Of a DNA stretch of 5,840 nt, positions 1 through 5,541 are shown one piece after another. The translations under genes were made by a program, and so were the position numbers. Each line of letters opens with the position of its first letter. Position 1 is the first letter of the stretch. A model generated the notes under the pieces. That model did not search any database. It had not been told where the DNA came from and was given only the letters and a program-made list of their open reading frames with translations. Source of the stretch: Candidatus Doudnabacteria bacterium (lineage in GTDB: Bacteria > Patescibacteriota > Doudnabacteria > UBA920 > 2-01-FULL-50-11); the NCBI GenBank assembly GCA_016205055.1, contig JACQJK010000093.1, positions 1-5,840 of the forward strand, given 5' to 3'.

Positions 1-1341
1 GCCATAATGACTGCGATGGACATCGCGCACTTCAAAACCAGCGCGTTCTCTGGACAGTCCGCCCGGACCCATCGCCGACATTCTCCGCTTGTGTTCTAAT
101 TCGGCCAACGGATTAGTTTGATCCATAAACTGCGAGAGCTGCGAAGAGGAAAAGAACTCCTGCATCACGGCAACTATCGGACGAACGTGAATTAATTGAG
201 CGGGACTAACCGTTTCCAAATCCGCCAAACTCATGCGGTCGCGAGCGATCCTGGCCATTCTGGCCAGGCCAATCCGGAATTTGGCTTGAATCAACTCTCC
301 CACCGCTCTTATGCGACGATTAGCCAGATGATCAATATCGTCCGGGTGCCCCTGTGCGTTGTTTAACCGGACAATTTCTTTAATGACGGCCACCAAATCT
401 TCCTTTGTGAGAATGTGATCTTCCCGGCCGGAAATACCTAATCGCTGATTAAACTTAAACCGCCCCACCTCCGAAAGATCGTAGCGCTGGTAGTTAAAAA
501 ACATTGCGGTGATCAAAGACCGAGCGTTGTCCGCGGTTGCCAGGTCACCCGGGCGAATGCGCCGGTAAACTTCAATAAAGCCCTCGTCGGCGCTATGCGA
601 AGGATCTTTGTCTAGCGTATTTTGGATATAACGCAGGTCAGGATTCGTATCCACATCTCGAAACTGTTCCAGAATATCCTCGTTAAGCTCCAAGCCAAAC
701 ACGCGCAATAAAGCGGTGACCGGCACACGGCGCTTACGATCAATCTTCACCCCGATAACGCCGTTGATGTCCGTATCCAGTTCCAGCCAGGCCCCCCGAT
801 TAGGAATAATTTTAGCGCCGAAGAACTGCCGGCCGCGCAGGTGCTCGGCAGAAAAAAACGCCCCCGGCGATTTTATTAATTGAGAGACCACGACGCGTTC
901 CACTCCATTGATGACAAAAGTTCCCCGATTGGTCATCAACGGAAAATCCCCCAAGTAAACATCTTGGGTTTTGATCTTGCCGGTTACTTTATTCACCAGT
1001 TTTACCGAAACATACAGCGGCGCTTCGTACGTCGTGTTGCGCTCCCGCGCGGTTTTTTCCGTGTGCTTTGGCTTATCAAGATAATAATCTCCAAAGCTAA
1101 GCTCTAGAGTCTTACCGGTAAAATCCGTCACTGTGGACAGCTCTTCAAACAGCTCTTTGAGGCCTTTTTCAAAAAACCAACGATAAGAGTCGGTTTGGAT
1201 TTCAATCAGGTCCCCCAAAGGCAAAACCTCGTGGGTTTTTGTAAAAGACTTGCGCTTGGCTCGGTCGGCTCTTCGAATCTGAAGGGTTTTGTGCGAAGAA
1301 GGAATTAAGTTGAGGTAGTCAAAATTCGATTTTGCTGACAT
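1..1341 (-). CDS. rpoB: RNA polymerase beta subunit, N-terminal 447 residues (runs off the left edge)
   Basis: This is the beta subunit of the core RNA polymerase. The translation shows the beta lobe and protrusion blocks in the normal order: a start-proximal segment with EIQTDSYRWFFEKG (about 47-60), NGVERVVVSQLIKSPGAFFS (145-164), DDIDHLANRRIRAVGEL (334-350), and the fork/rifampicin region from QLSQFMDQ (401-408) through GPGGLSRERAGFEVRDVH (425-442). The reading is open from the ATG to base 1 with no stop, so the 3' part lies outside the window. The rifampicin region begins about 110 residues earlier than in E. coli, fitting absence of the E. coli insertion SI1. The pocket residues equivalent to E. 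coli D516, H526 and S531 are present (D407, H417, S422). The ATG is supported by AAGGG nine bases upstream and an in-frame TAA three codons upstream. Unlike in many bacteria, no rplJ-rplL precedes it; tsaB does, and rpoB has its own promoter. Confidence 0.98.
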   Translation of the reverse strand, partial: MSAKSNFDYLNLIPSSHKTLQIRRADRAKRKSFTKTHEVLPLGDLIEIQTDSYRWFFEKGLKELFEELSTVTDFTGKTLELSFGDYYLDKPKHTEKTARERNTTYEAPLYVSVKLVNKVTGKIKTQDVYLGDFPLMTNRGTFVINGVERVVVSQLIKSPGAFFSAEHLRGRQFFGAKIIPNRGAWLELDTDINGVIGVKIDRKRRVPVTALLRVFGLELNEDILEQFRDVDTNPDLRYIQNTLDKDPSHSADEGFIEVYRRIRPGDLATADNARSLITAMFFNYQRYDLSEVGRFKFNQRLGISGREDHILTKEDLVAVIKEIVRLNNAQGHPDDIDHLANRRIRAVGELIQAKFRIGLARMARIARDRMSLADLETVSPAQLIHVRPIVAVMQEFFSSSQLSQFMDQTNPLAELEHKRRMSAMGPGGLSRERAGFEVRDVHRSHYG

Positions 1342-1350
1342 CAAAATTTA

Positions 1351-1376
1351 CCCTTATTGCTAATACGCAAAAAGGG
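1351..1376 (-). promoter_or_regulatory. rpoB ribosome binding site inside a leader hairpin
   Basis: On the minus strand the only good Shine-Dalgarno sequence in this window, AAGGG (1355-1351), sits nine bases before the rpoB ATG. It is complementary to CCCTT at 1376-1372. Between them TTGC and GCAA also pair across a T-T mismatch, leaving a six-base loop GTATTA. The result is a hairpin of 5 + 4 base pairs covering the whole ribosome binding site. Such a fold could make rpoB translation depend on a protein, temperature or ribosome traffic. The pairing is read directly from the sequence; a regulatory role is inference. Confidence 0.5.
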
Positions 1377-1418
1377 CCAAAATTATTGGCTCTCCTACAC
1401 ACTGGAATGCATACTCCT

Positions 1419-1446
1419 ATTATAAATAGTGGGCAAAAGTTGTCAA
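1419..1446 (-). promoter_or_regulatory. Sigma-70-type promoter of rpoB
   Basis: The minus strand reads TTGACA (1446-1441), a 16-bp spacer, then TATAAT (1424-1419). Both hexamers match the housekeeping consensus in all six positions. Transcription should start near 1412, giving a leader of about 70 nt before the rpoB ATG. This is the strongest promoter visible in the window and fits the need for high, separate expression of RNA polymerase. The -35 element lies about 105 bp downstream of the tsaB stop, so rpoB need not depend on readthrough from tsaB. Confidence 0.85.
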
Positions 1447-1521
1447 GTGCGATTGGTAATACAAGACATAAGGATAACTGCCAACAAAGAAGAAGACATG
1501 CGAACTTTTGAGTTTCGCTCT

Positions 1522-1554
1522 GTAGCGTCTCGAGCGCAGTCGAGAGACTGCTAC
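1522..1554. repeat. REP-like imperfect palindrome at the end of tsaB
   Basis: The arms are GTAGC-GTCTC-GA (1522-1533) and TC-GAGAC-GCTAC (within 1540-1554), with a six-base loop GCGCAG and short bulges (1542-1543 and 1549). The core on the minus strand, TCGACTGCGCTCGA, resembles a class of short dispersed palindromes containing CGACTNCGCTC that I recall from many environmental bacterial genomes. That resemblance is from memory, not a search. The tsaB stop codon (1551-1553) lies inside the right arm. No T-run follows on the minus strand, so it is not a typical intrinsic terminator, though it could still slow polymerase or protect the tsaB 3' end. Confidence 0.6.
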
Positions 1555-1925
1555 GGGGTCGGGTCAAAACGGGCCTTTTGCTTTAACGCTCTTTTCGTTC
1601 GGTTAATCAGGTCGGGATTGTGCAATACCCCCTTAACCGCCGCTAACGGCAGATGATACGCAAGGGCCAGTCCATTCGCTACGGCAATGCCGGTGCGCAG
1701 CGCGCTAAAAGAACCCGGCCCGGTTTTAACGGCAATCGCATCGATGCGGCGTTTTTTCAACAAAGTTTTAAGACCAATGCTGTCCAAAGCAGGAATCAGC
1801 TTCTCGGAAAGATTATAGTTCGTCTTAATTGACCGGTCGCGGATCACTTGTTTTTGACTGATTAGCGCCAAGTAACAACGATGGCTTTCGACGGTGTCTA
1901 TCAATAAAGTGTACTTTGTGGGCAT
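1551..1925 (-). CDS. tsaB: tRNA threonylcarbamoyladenosine biosynthesis protein TsaB, short form
   Basis: TsaB is the non-catalytic partner of TsaD in making threonylcarbamoyladenosine at position 37 of tRNAs that read ANN codons. The N-terminus has the ASKHA-fold opening LLIDT (7-11). The signature TGPGSFSALRTGIAVANGLA (68-87) matches the family GPGSFTGLRxGIxxAxGLAL block, and HLPLAAV (91-97) follows as in E. coli. The protein is only 124 residues, against about 230 in E. coli, so the second domain is missing and only the TsaD-contacting half remains. Short forms seem common in Patescibacteria (recalled, not checked). The stop codon falls in a palindromic repeat, so the last residues may have been altered by its insertion. 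There is no Shine-Dalgarno sequence; a -10-like TATTAT lies nine bases before the ATG, suggesting a very short or absent leader. It diverges from the YuiD-like gene. Confidence 0.85.
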   Translation of the reverse strand: MPTKYTLLIDTVESHRCYLALISQKQVIRDRSIKTNYNLSEKLIPALDSIGLKTLLKKRRIDAIAVKTGPGSFSALRTGIAVANGLALAYHLPLAAVKGVLHNPDLINRTKRALKQKARFDPTP

Positions 1926-1931
1926 AAGAGG

Positions 1932-1940
1932 ACTATAATA
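1932..1940. promoter_or_regulatory. Overlapping divergent -10 elements between tsaB and the YuiD-like gene
   Basis: The 35-bp spacer between the two divergent ATGs contains TATAATA (1934-1940). On the plus strand this gives a consensus TATAAT (1934-1939), with a start expected near 1946, about 15 nt before the YuiD-like ATG. On the minus strand the same bases give TATTAT (1940-1935) and the shifted TATAGT (1937-1932), placing the start at or just before the tsaB ATG. No convincing -35 hexamer is visible on either side at 16-18 bp. A shared symmetric -10 box is a recognised way for bacterial promoters to fire in both directions. Actual start sites are inferred. Confidence 0.5.
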
Positions 1941-1960
1941 AAATTACTAAATCGATACAA

Positions 1961-2383
1961 ATGGAAATTTTTATTATTCCGCTTTTGGCCTGGGCGCTTG
2001 CCCAGGGAGGAAAATTTTTAAGCAAGTTGGGTAAAAATGCAAAATTTCGCCTGACTGATCTTTTGGATTACGGCGGGATGCCTTCCAGTCATGCCGCCAT
2101 CGTGGCCAGTTTATGTACGCTCATTGGGCTGCGCCAGGGACTAAACTCCCCGCTTTTTGGCATCACCTTAATTTTCTCCCTGTTCATCATCCACGACGCT
2201 CTCCGCTTGCGCAACCTGCTCCAGGAACACTCCAAAATTCTCAACCAGCTCCGCCGACTGCTTTTTGCTTCTAGCTCGGACAATGTACCGGTGAACGAAA
2301 AAATCGGGCATACCCTGGCCGAGGTCATTGTAGGCCTGGTCTTGGGCGTCGCGCTGACTCTGGCGATCAATCGGTTTTTTTAG
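1961..2383 (+). CDS. Divergent PAP2 family (DUF212, YuiD-like) membrane protein
   Basis: This small membrane protein belongs to the family distantly related to PAP2 acid phosphatases, of which B. subtilis YuiD is a member; no physiological role is firmly known to me. The family landmarks are present: GGMPSSHAA (38-46), an aspartate-arginine pair in HDALRLR (78-84), and GHTLAEVIVG (117-126). The Ser-His and Gly-His motifs resemble the PAP2 phosphate-binding site, suggesting a lipid or polyprenyl phosphate substrate, but this is inference. Hydrophobic stretches at about 3-17, 43-58, 65-79 and 119-137 suggest three to four membrane segments. Length (140 aa) is close to the usual 150-160. No Shine-Dalgarno sequence precedes the ATG; a TATAAT box lies 21 bases upstream. 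Its 3' end overlaps the convergent Mur ligase gene by 17 bp. It is the only plus-strand gene here. Confidence 0.88.
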   Translation: MEIFIIPLLAWALAQGGKFLSKLGKNAKFRLTDLLDYGGMPSSHAAIVASLCTLIGLRQGLNSPLFGITLIFSLFIIHDALRLRNLLQEHSKILNQLRRLLFASSSDNVPVNEKIGHTLAEVIVGLVLGVALTLAINRFF

Positions 2384-3707
2384 CAAGCAGCTTGCGCAGC
2401 TCTTCGCGCACTACTTGACGATCGTCCCAAGGAATTTTTCTGCCGCCTGCCGTGACAATCGCCTGTTCTGCTCCTTTTCCGGTGACTAAGACTAAATCAT
2501 TGGCACGAGCCAAGCTCAACGCTTTCCTGATCGCCTGGCGACGATCAAGGATTTTATAAAGCGACTGATTTACGCGTTTGCCGGCTTGTTCGGCGCCGCG
2601 AGCAACTTGCTCGATAATCTCCCGCGGATCGTCATCATAAGGATCCTCGTTGGTCACCACCACTATGTCGGCGATTTTGCCGGCCAGGCTCCCCAAAACC
2701 GTCCGTCGTGCTTTATCGCGGCCCCCGCCAGTACTGCCCAGGACATGAATGATCCTATCCTTCGGCCAGGTTGCCAACGTTTCGTAAAGCGCGCGCAAGG
2801 CGTTCGGCTCCGGCGCGTAATCAACGAGCGCCCCAAACGTCTGCCCTTCCATAATCGACTCCATACGGCCGGGCACAAGCTCAACCATAGCTAACGCCCG
2901 CTGGCACAAGCCCAAAGGCACTGCCTGGCTTTTTGCCGCGGCGATTGCAGCCAAAGCATTTTCCACATTAAACCGGCCGGGAAGAAAAAGCACAAACTGC
3001 ACGCCGCCAACTTGAAAGCGGCTGGTGCGCGGCAAAACCTTAACTTCAGAAGCCGATAGCACCATAATATCCCTATTTTGCCCCTCTGGTGCGCGGGAAA
3101 ATGAAAAGCCAATCTTTTGATCAACGCGAAAATTTAAAAATTCCCTTCCGTGCGGATCGTCTAAGTTCGCAACGATGACTTTATCAACCCGCTGCTTGTC
3201 CAGTAACTTATTTGGTAATTGTTCTAAATATCGAAAATACTCGAGCTTTGCCTGTTTATACTGCTCAAAACCCCCGTGGCGTTCCAGGTGTTCTGGGGCA
3301 AGATTGGTAAAAACCAACACATCGTAGTGAATATGGAGGTGGCGAAATTGTAATACCCCTTCCGAAGTCGACTCCAACACTGCGTACCGGCAACCGTTAC
3401 GGACCATTTTACGCAACAGCCGCTGCAGAAAAAACCTGCCCGGCATGGTCATTTTTAGACGATTTAAGACCGGCTTGCCTCCGTCGGAAAACGCGATGGT
3501 GGAAGAAAAACCGACCTGGTAGCCGGCGGAACGGAGAATTTCCGCAATCAAACTCACCACCGTCGATTTTCCGTTCGTTCCCGTTACGCCAATCACAATC
3601 AAACGCTCTGATGGCAAGCCATAAAAAAACGCCCCTAAAAAGGCAAGGACACGATGATAATATTTAAGCATTAAGTCCGGCGCAAATCTTTTTAGCAAAT
3701 CCTTCAT
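2367..3707 (-). CDS. MurE-like Mur ligase (UDP-MurNAc-tripeptide synthetase) lacking the N-terminal UDP-binding domain
   Basis: This ATP-dependent amide ligase probably adds the third amino acid to UDP-MurNAc-dipeptide in cytoplasmic peptidoglycan synthesis. The P-loop GTNGKST is at 43-49. The MurE-type block runs from LESTSEG (111-117) through VFTNLAPEHLERHG (132-145), with K154 in QAKLEYF at the carbamylated-lysine position. The C-terminal domain has DYAPEPNAL (296-304), GSTGGGRDKARR (324-335) and GKGAEQ (410-415). E. coli MurE has about 495 residues with its P-loop near 116; here it starts at 43, so the first domain is replaced by a 35-residue basic then hydrophobic leader (YYHRVLAFLGAFFYGL, 16-31). 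The meso-DAP signature DNPR is replaced by EDPY (354-357), so the amino acid is uncertain. No Shine-Dalgarno sequence is present: the element at 3711-3914 ends three bases before the ATG. The frame stays open through that element but offers no ATG, GTG or TTG. The start resembles other Patescibacterial Mur ligases as I recall them. Confidence 0.85.
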   Translation of the reverse strand: MKDLLKRFAPDLMLKYYHRVLAFLGAFFYGLPSERLIVIGVTGTNGKSTVVSLIAEILRSAGYQVGFSSTIAFSDGGKPVLNRLKMTMPGRFFLQRLLRKMVRNGCRYAVLESTSEGVLQFRHLHIHYDVLVFTNLAPEHLERHGGFEQYKQAKLEYFRYLEQLPNKLLDKQRVDKVIVANLDDPHGREFLNFRVDQKIGFSFSRAPEGQNRDIMVLSASEVKVLPRTSRFQVGGVQFVLFLPGRFNVENALAAIAAAKSQAVPLGLCQRALAMVELVPGRMESIMEGQTFGALVDYAPEPNALRALYETLATWPKDRIIHVLGSTGGGRDKARRTVLGSLAGKIADIVVVTNEDPYDDDPREIIEQVARGAEQAGKRVNQSLYKILDRRQAIRKALSLARANDLVLVTGKGAEQAIVTAGGRKIPWDDRQVVREELRKLLAKKTD

Positions 3708-3783
3708 ATAGAGGTCATCTAAAAACTCGCTTTTAAGGCGAAATTTCAGATTTTCGAGCGAAAATGCTGAAGCGGAATGAAGA

Positions 3784-3802
3784 CGTCCGCCTAAGGCGGA
3801 CG
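3784..3802. repeat. Perfect 9-bp inverted repeat inside the MITE-like element
   Basis: CGTCCGCCT and AGGCGGACG flank a single central base (3793), forming a nearly uninterrupted palindrome. As RNA, the innermost bases must open to form a loop, leaving a GC-rich stem of about eight pairs on either strand. Short CCGCC/GGCGG palindromes of this sort are, from memory, frequent between genes in Parcubacterial genomes. It may be an older repeat captured by the element or part of its core. Confidence 0.7.
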
Positions 3803-3844
3803 GCGAATTCCGGTGAAGCGTTTGCTCCGACGCTTCGGTGCGGA

Positions 3845-3866
3845 GCCCCGACCGGAGCGTCGGGGC
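3845..3866. repeat. Perfect 8-bp stem-loop inside the MITE-like element
   Basis: GCCCCGAC (3845-3852) and GTCGGGGC (3859-3866) pair perfectly around a six-base loop. A neighbouring stem-loop pairs GAAGCGT (3815-3821) with ACGCTTC (3830-3836), and GCTCCG (3824-3829) can alternatively pair with CGGAGC (3841-3846), so the middle of the element has competing folds. No T-run follows on either strand, so these are not classical intrinsic terminators, but a transcript from fem into the Mur ligase gene would carry strong structure here. Confidence 0.65.
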
Positions 3867-3917
3867 AGCCGAAAAGCTGAAATTGCAGACAAAATGGGGT
3901 TTTTAGATGACCTCATA

Positions 3918-4937
3918 CTAACCAAGTAAACGGTTGAAGTGGCGAAGCAGCTGATAGGACCCATACCAAAACTGGGAATAGGGCAGGTCGTAAGCGCCAA
4001 TATAGGAAATCTCCTGTCCGCCAAACCCGGTTTTAAATCTCGTCAACCCTGACCAAGCGTGAACCGCAGAGGAATGAGTCGGAGCGATGCCCCCGAAATC
4101 GTACCGTTTCAATCCGGCTGATTTGGCCTGCTTCATTGCCGTCCACTGTACCAAGTAAGGCGCCATCACGTTGCGCAAGCGATCAGCCGAGGCGCCATGC
4201 AAGTAGGTCGCGGTATTGCCGAAATAAGAAATGATTGCCCCGGCTAATGGCCGTTTTTGATAATAAGCCAAAAACAATTTTGCTGATCTACTCCTCCCCA
4301 GTCCCTCAAGCAAGTTGAAATAATAGGTGTAGGGGTGGCTGGTAAAACGATCACGGCGTTCGGTCTCTTTAATCAGCTGCCAAAAAATTTTGGCCCACTT
4401 GCCTTCGGAAAACTGCTCCACCGTCACGCCTTTTTTTTGCGCCAGGTGAATATTATAGCGCGTTTTCGGTTTCATCCCGTGCAGTAATTGCTGCTCGCTT
4501 AAACGCAGATCTAAAACTAAAGTATCTTTCGGCTGGATCTCCCAAGGAATTTTCCGAAAGCCCAAATTGACTAAAGCAAACCCGCCGGGGTAAGCGACAA
4601 CTTGCGGATCAACACGAAAAAAAATGGGTTGTTCGAAACTTTGTAGATCGGAAAGCTTGTCCAAAAAAAGCTGCCAGACTTTTTCCACATTCGCGCTATT
4701 TGCGATTACCGGCCCGCGGGGAGCGTAGAAATAACTTTTTCCCCGCGCAAGAGGGATTTTGACAACCGTTGCGCCAGCCAGCACTTTGCCGGTATTAGTG
4801 GTTAACAGCAGCCGCCAAACTTTTCTTCCCAATCTTTTTTGAAAATCACCCCACTCCCACGACTGCAGAACGGAGGCCTCGCGAGAGATAAGAAAACTAT
4901 TAAATTGTTTAGAGTCGCTGATTTCAAAAACTTGCAT
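3918..4937 (-). CDS. FemAB/FemX-family peptidyltransferase (peptidoglycan cross-bridge formation)
   Basis: Fem-family enzymes transfer an amino acid from aminoacyl-tRNA to the side chain of residue 3 of a peptidoglycan precursor. The protein reads as two GNAT-like halves: the first has LQSWEWGDFQKRLGRKVWRL (24-43) and YFYAPRGPV (69-77); the second has MKPKTRYNIHLAQKKGV (155-171), KRPLAGAIISYFGNTATYLH (228-247), YLVQWTAMKQAKSAG (261-275), YDFGGI (279-284) and FKTGFGG (301-307). The 339-residue length is close to FemX and shorter than staphylococcal FemA, and no long charged helical arm is evident between the halves. K302 in the FKTGFGG motif may correspond to the catalytic-site lysine described for Weissella FemX; this needs an alignment. 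The amino acid transferred cannot be predicted. Its ATG lies 8 bp after the ruvA stop without a clear Shine-Dalgarno sequence, suggesting cotranscription and perhaps coupled translation. The Mur ligase gene follows beyond the MITE-like element. Confidence 0.9.
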   Translation of the reverse strand: MQVFEISDSKQFNSFLISREASVLQSWEWGDFQKRLGRKVWRLLLTTNTGKVLAGATVVKIPLARGKSYFYAPRGPVIANSANVEKVWQLFLDKLSDLQSFEQPIFFRVDPQVVAYPGGFALVNLGFRKIPWEIQPKDTLVLDLRLSEQQLLHGMKPKTRYNIHLAQKKGVTVEQFSEGKWAKIFWQLIKETERRDRFTSHPYTYYFNLLEGLGRSRSAKLFLAYYQKRPLAGAIISYFGNTATYLHGASADRLRNVMAPYLVQWTAMKQAKSAGLKRYDFGGIAPTHSSAVHAWSGLTRFKTGFGGQEISYIGAYDLPYSQFWYGSYQLLRHFNRLLG

Positions 4938-4945
4938 AATGCTGT

Positions 4946-5527
4946 CTAACGCCGTCCGCCCAAAACTTTTAAAGCGTGTCTAACAATCTGGGCACTGTCC
5001 GTTAAGTCCTTCGGGATTTGTTTTAAAACCTCCTTGATCTCGTGACGCCGGTAGCCCAAGGACTCGAGCGCGGACAAGCTTTCGGAAAGTTCCGCGGATA
5101 CCCCCAATCCGCCTTGGTCTTGCTCCGCGCTGGCAACCTTTTCTTTCAGCTCCACCATTAACCGCTCGGCGGTTTTCCGGCCGACCCCGGCAACTTTCGT
5201 AAACACGGCGATATCGCCGGAGATAATTGCCGACCGGATGTGAGCGGGCGATACGGAAGACAAAATACTCAAGCCCACTTTCGGACCAATGCCGGAAACG
5301 GAAATTAACATTTCAAACAATTCTAACTCCGGCAAACTGGCAAAGCCATACAGCGAGAGCTGATCCTCGCGCACATGGGTATGAATGTGAAGGCGGACTT
5401 CCCATGATAGTTTAGCCGACAAAGCCAAAGCGCCCGATACGGCTACTTTATATCCTACCCCGCCGGTTTCGACCACCAAGTAAGACCCCCCTTTTCTTAA
5501 AATTTTGCCTTGTAGATATGCGATCAT
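4946..5527 (-). CDS. ruvA: Holliday junction branch migration protein RuvA
   Basis: RuvA tetramers bind four-way DNA junctions and load the RuvB motor for branch migration in recombinational repair. Domain I (about 1-62) is the OB fold, with GGVGYKV (22-28) and HVREDQLSLYGF (51-62); E54 and D55 match the acidic pin (E55, D56 of E. coli) that faces the junction centre. Domain II (about 64-130) has both helix-hairpin-helix motifs, SGIGPK (78-83) and AGVGRKTAERL (113-123). A linker at about 131-146 leads to the RuvB-binding domain III (about 147-190). At 193 aa it is near the usual 200. The ATG agrees with the conserved N-terminus; no Shine-Dalgarno sequence is present, but TATTAT lies 14 bases upstream. 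Neither ruvB nor ruvC is in the window; the gene upstream looks like a TrmB-type regulator and the gene downstream is the fem gene. Confidence 0.97.
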   Translation of the reverse strand: MIAYLQGKILRKGGSYLVVETGGVGYKVAVSGALALSAKLSWEVRLHIHTHVREDQLSLYGFASLPELELFEMLISVSGIGPKVGLSILSSVSPAHIRSAIISGDIAVFTKVAGVGRKTAERLMVELKEKVASAEQDQGGLGVSAELSESLSALESLGYRRHEIKEVLKQIPKDLTDSAQIVRHALKVLGGRR

Positions 5528-5541
5528 GAAGATAGTTTAGC

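Larger units (their letters stand above)
3711..3914. mobile_element. MITE-like 204-bp element with terminal inverted repeats
   Basis: The ends are perfect 16-bp inverted repeats: GAGGTCATCTAAAAAC at 3711-3726 and its complement at 3899-3914. A second conserved block, AATTTCAGNTTTTCG (3742-3756 and 3870-3884 inverted), matches in 14 of 15 positions, so the terminal repeats are about 46 bp with a diverged middle. The trinucleotide ATA flanks both ends (3708-3710 and 3915-3917), consistent with a 3-bp target duplication, though three bases can match by chance. The GC-rich interior is almost all hairpins and has no gene. It sits 3 bp from the Mur ligase ATG and 3 bp from the fem stop codon. Size, terminal repeats and lack of coding content point to a non-autonomous transposable element; a large intergenic palindrome family is the alternative. 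Confidence 0.65.

Noticed and set aside
1376..1390. Small stem GCCAA/TTGGC followed by CCTTTTT on the minus strand, a possible attenuator in the rpoB leader.
   Set aside because: Only five base pairs, two of them A-T, with a short interrupted T-run. Too weak to call a terminator.
1395..1412. Five-codon open frame (ATG to TAG, minus strand) beginning almost exactly at the predicted rpoB transcription start.
   Set aside because: It could be a leaderless upstream reading frame, but at this length it is expected by chance and nothing else supports it.
1500..1518. Bulged hairpin between tsaB and rpoB with a T-rich stretch after it on the minus strand.
   Set aside because: The stem has a bulge and few G-C pairs, and the T-rich tract is interrupted by C and G. 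Not convincing as the tsaB terminator.
1319..1656. Open frames of 75-82 codons on both strands across the tsaB-rpoB gap.
   Set aside because: They overlap rpoB, tsaB or the rpoB promoter, have no recognisable motif and read as low-complexity shadow sequence.
2371..2395. Stem GCAAG-CAG-CTTGC next to a run of seven T at the convergent gene ends, as a bidirectional terminator.
   Set aside because: The T-run is on the wrong side of the stem for the plus strand, and on the minus strand the stem is followed by A residues. It also lies in coding sequence.
3708..3905. Unbroken reading frame upstream of the Mur ligase ATG, through the MITE-like element, as a missed N-terminal domain.
   Set aside because: The frame has no usual start codon, its content comes from palindromic repeats, and it does not resemble a MurE UDP-binding domain.
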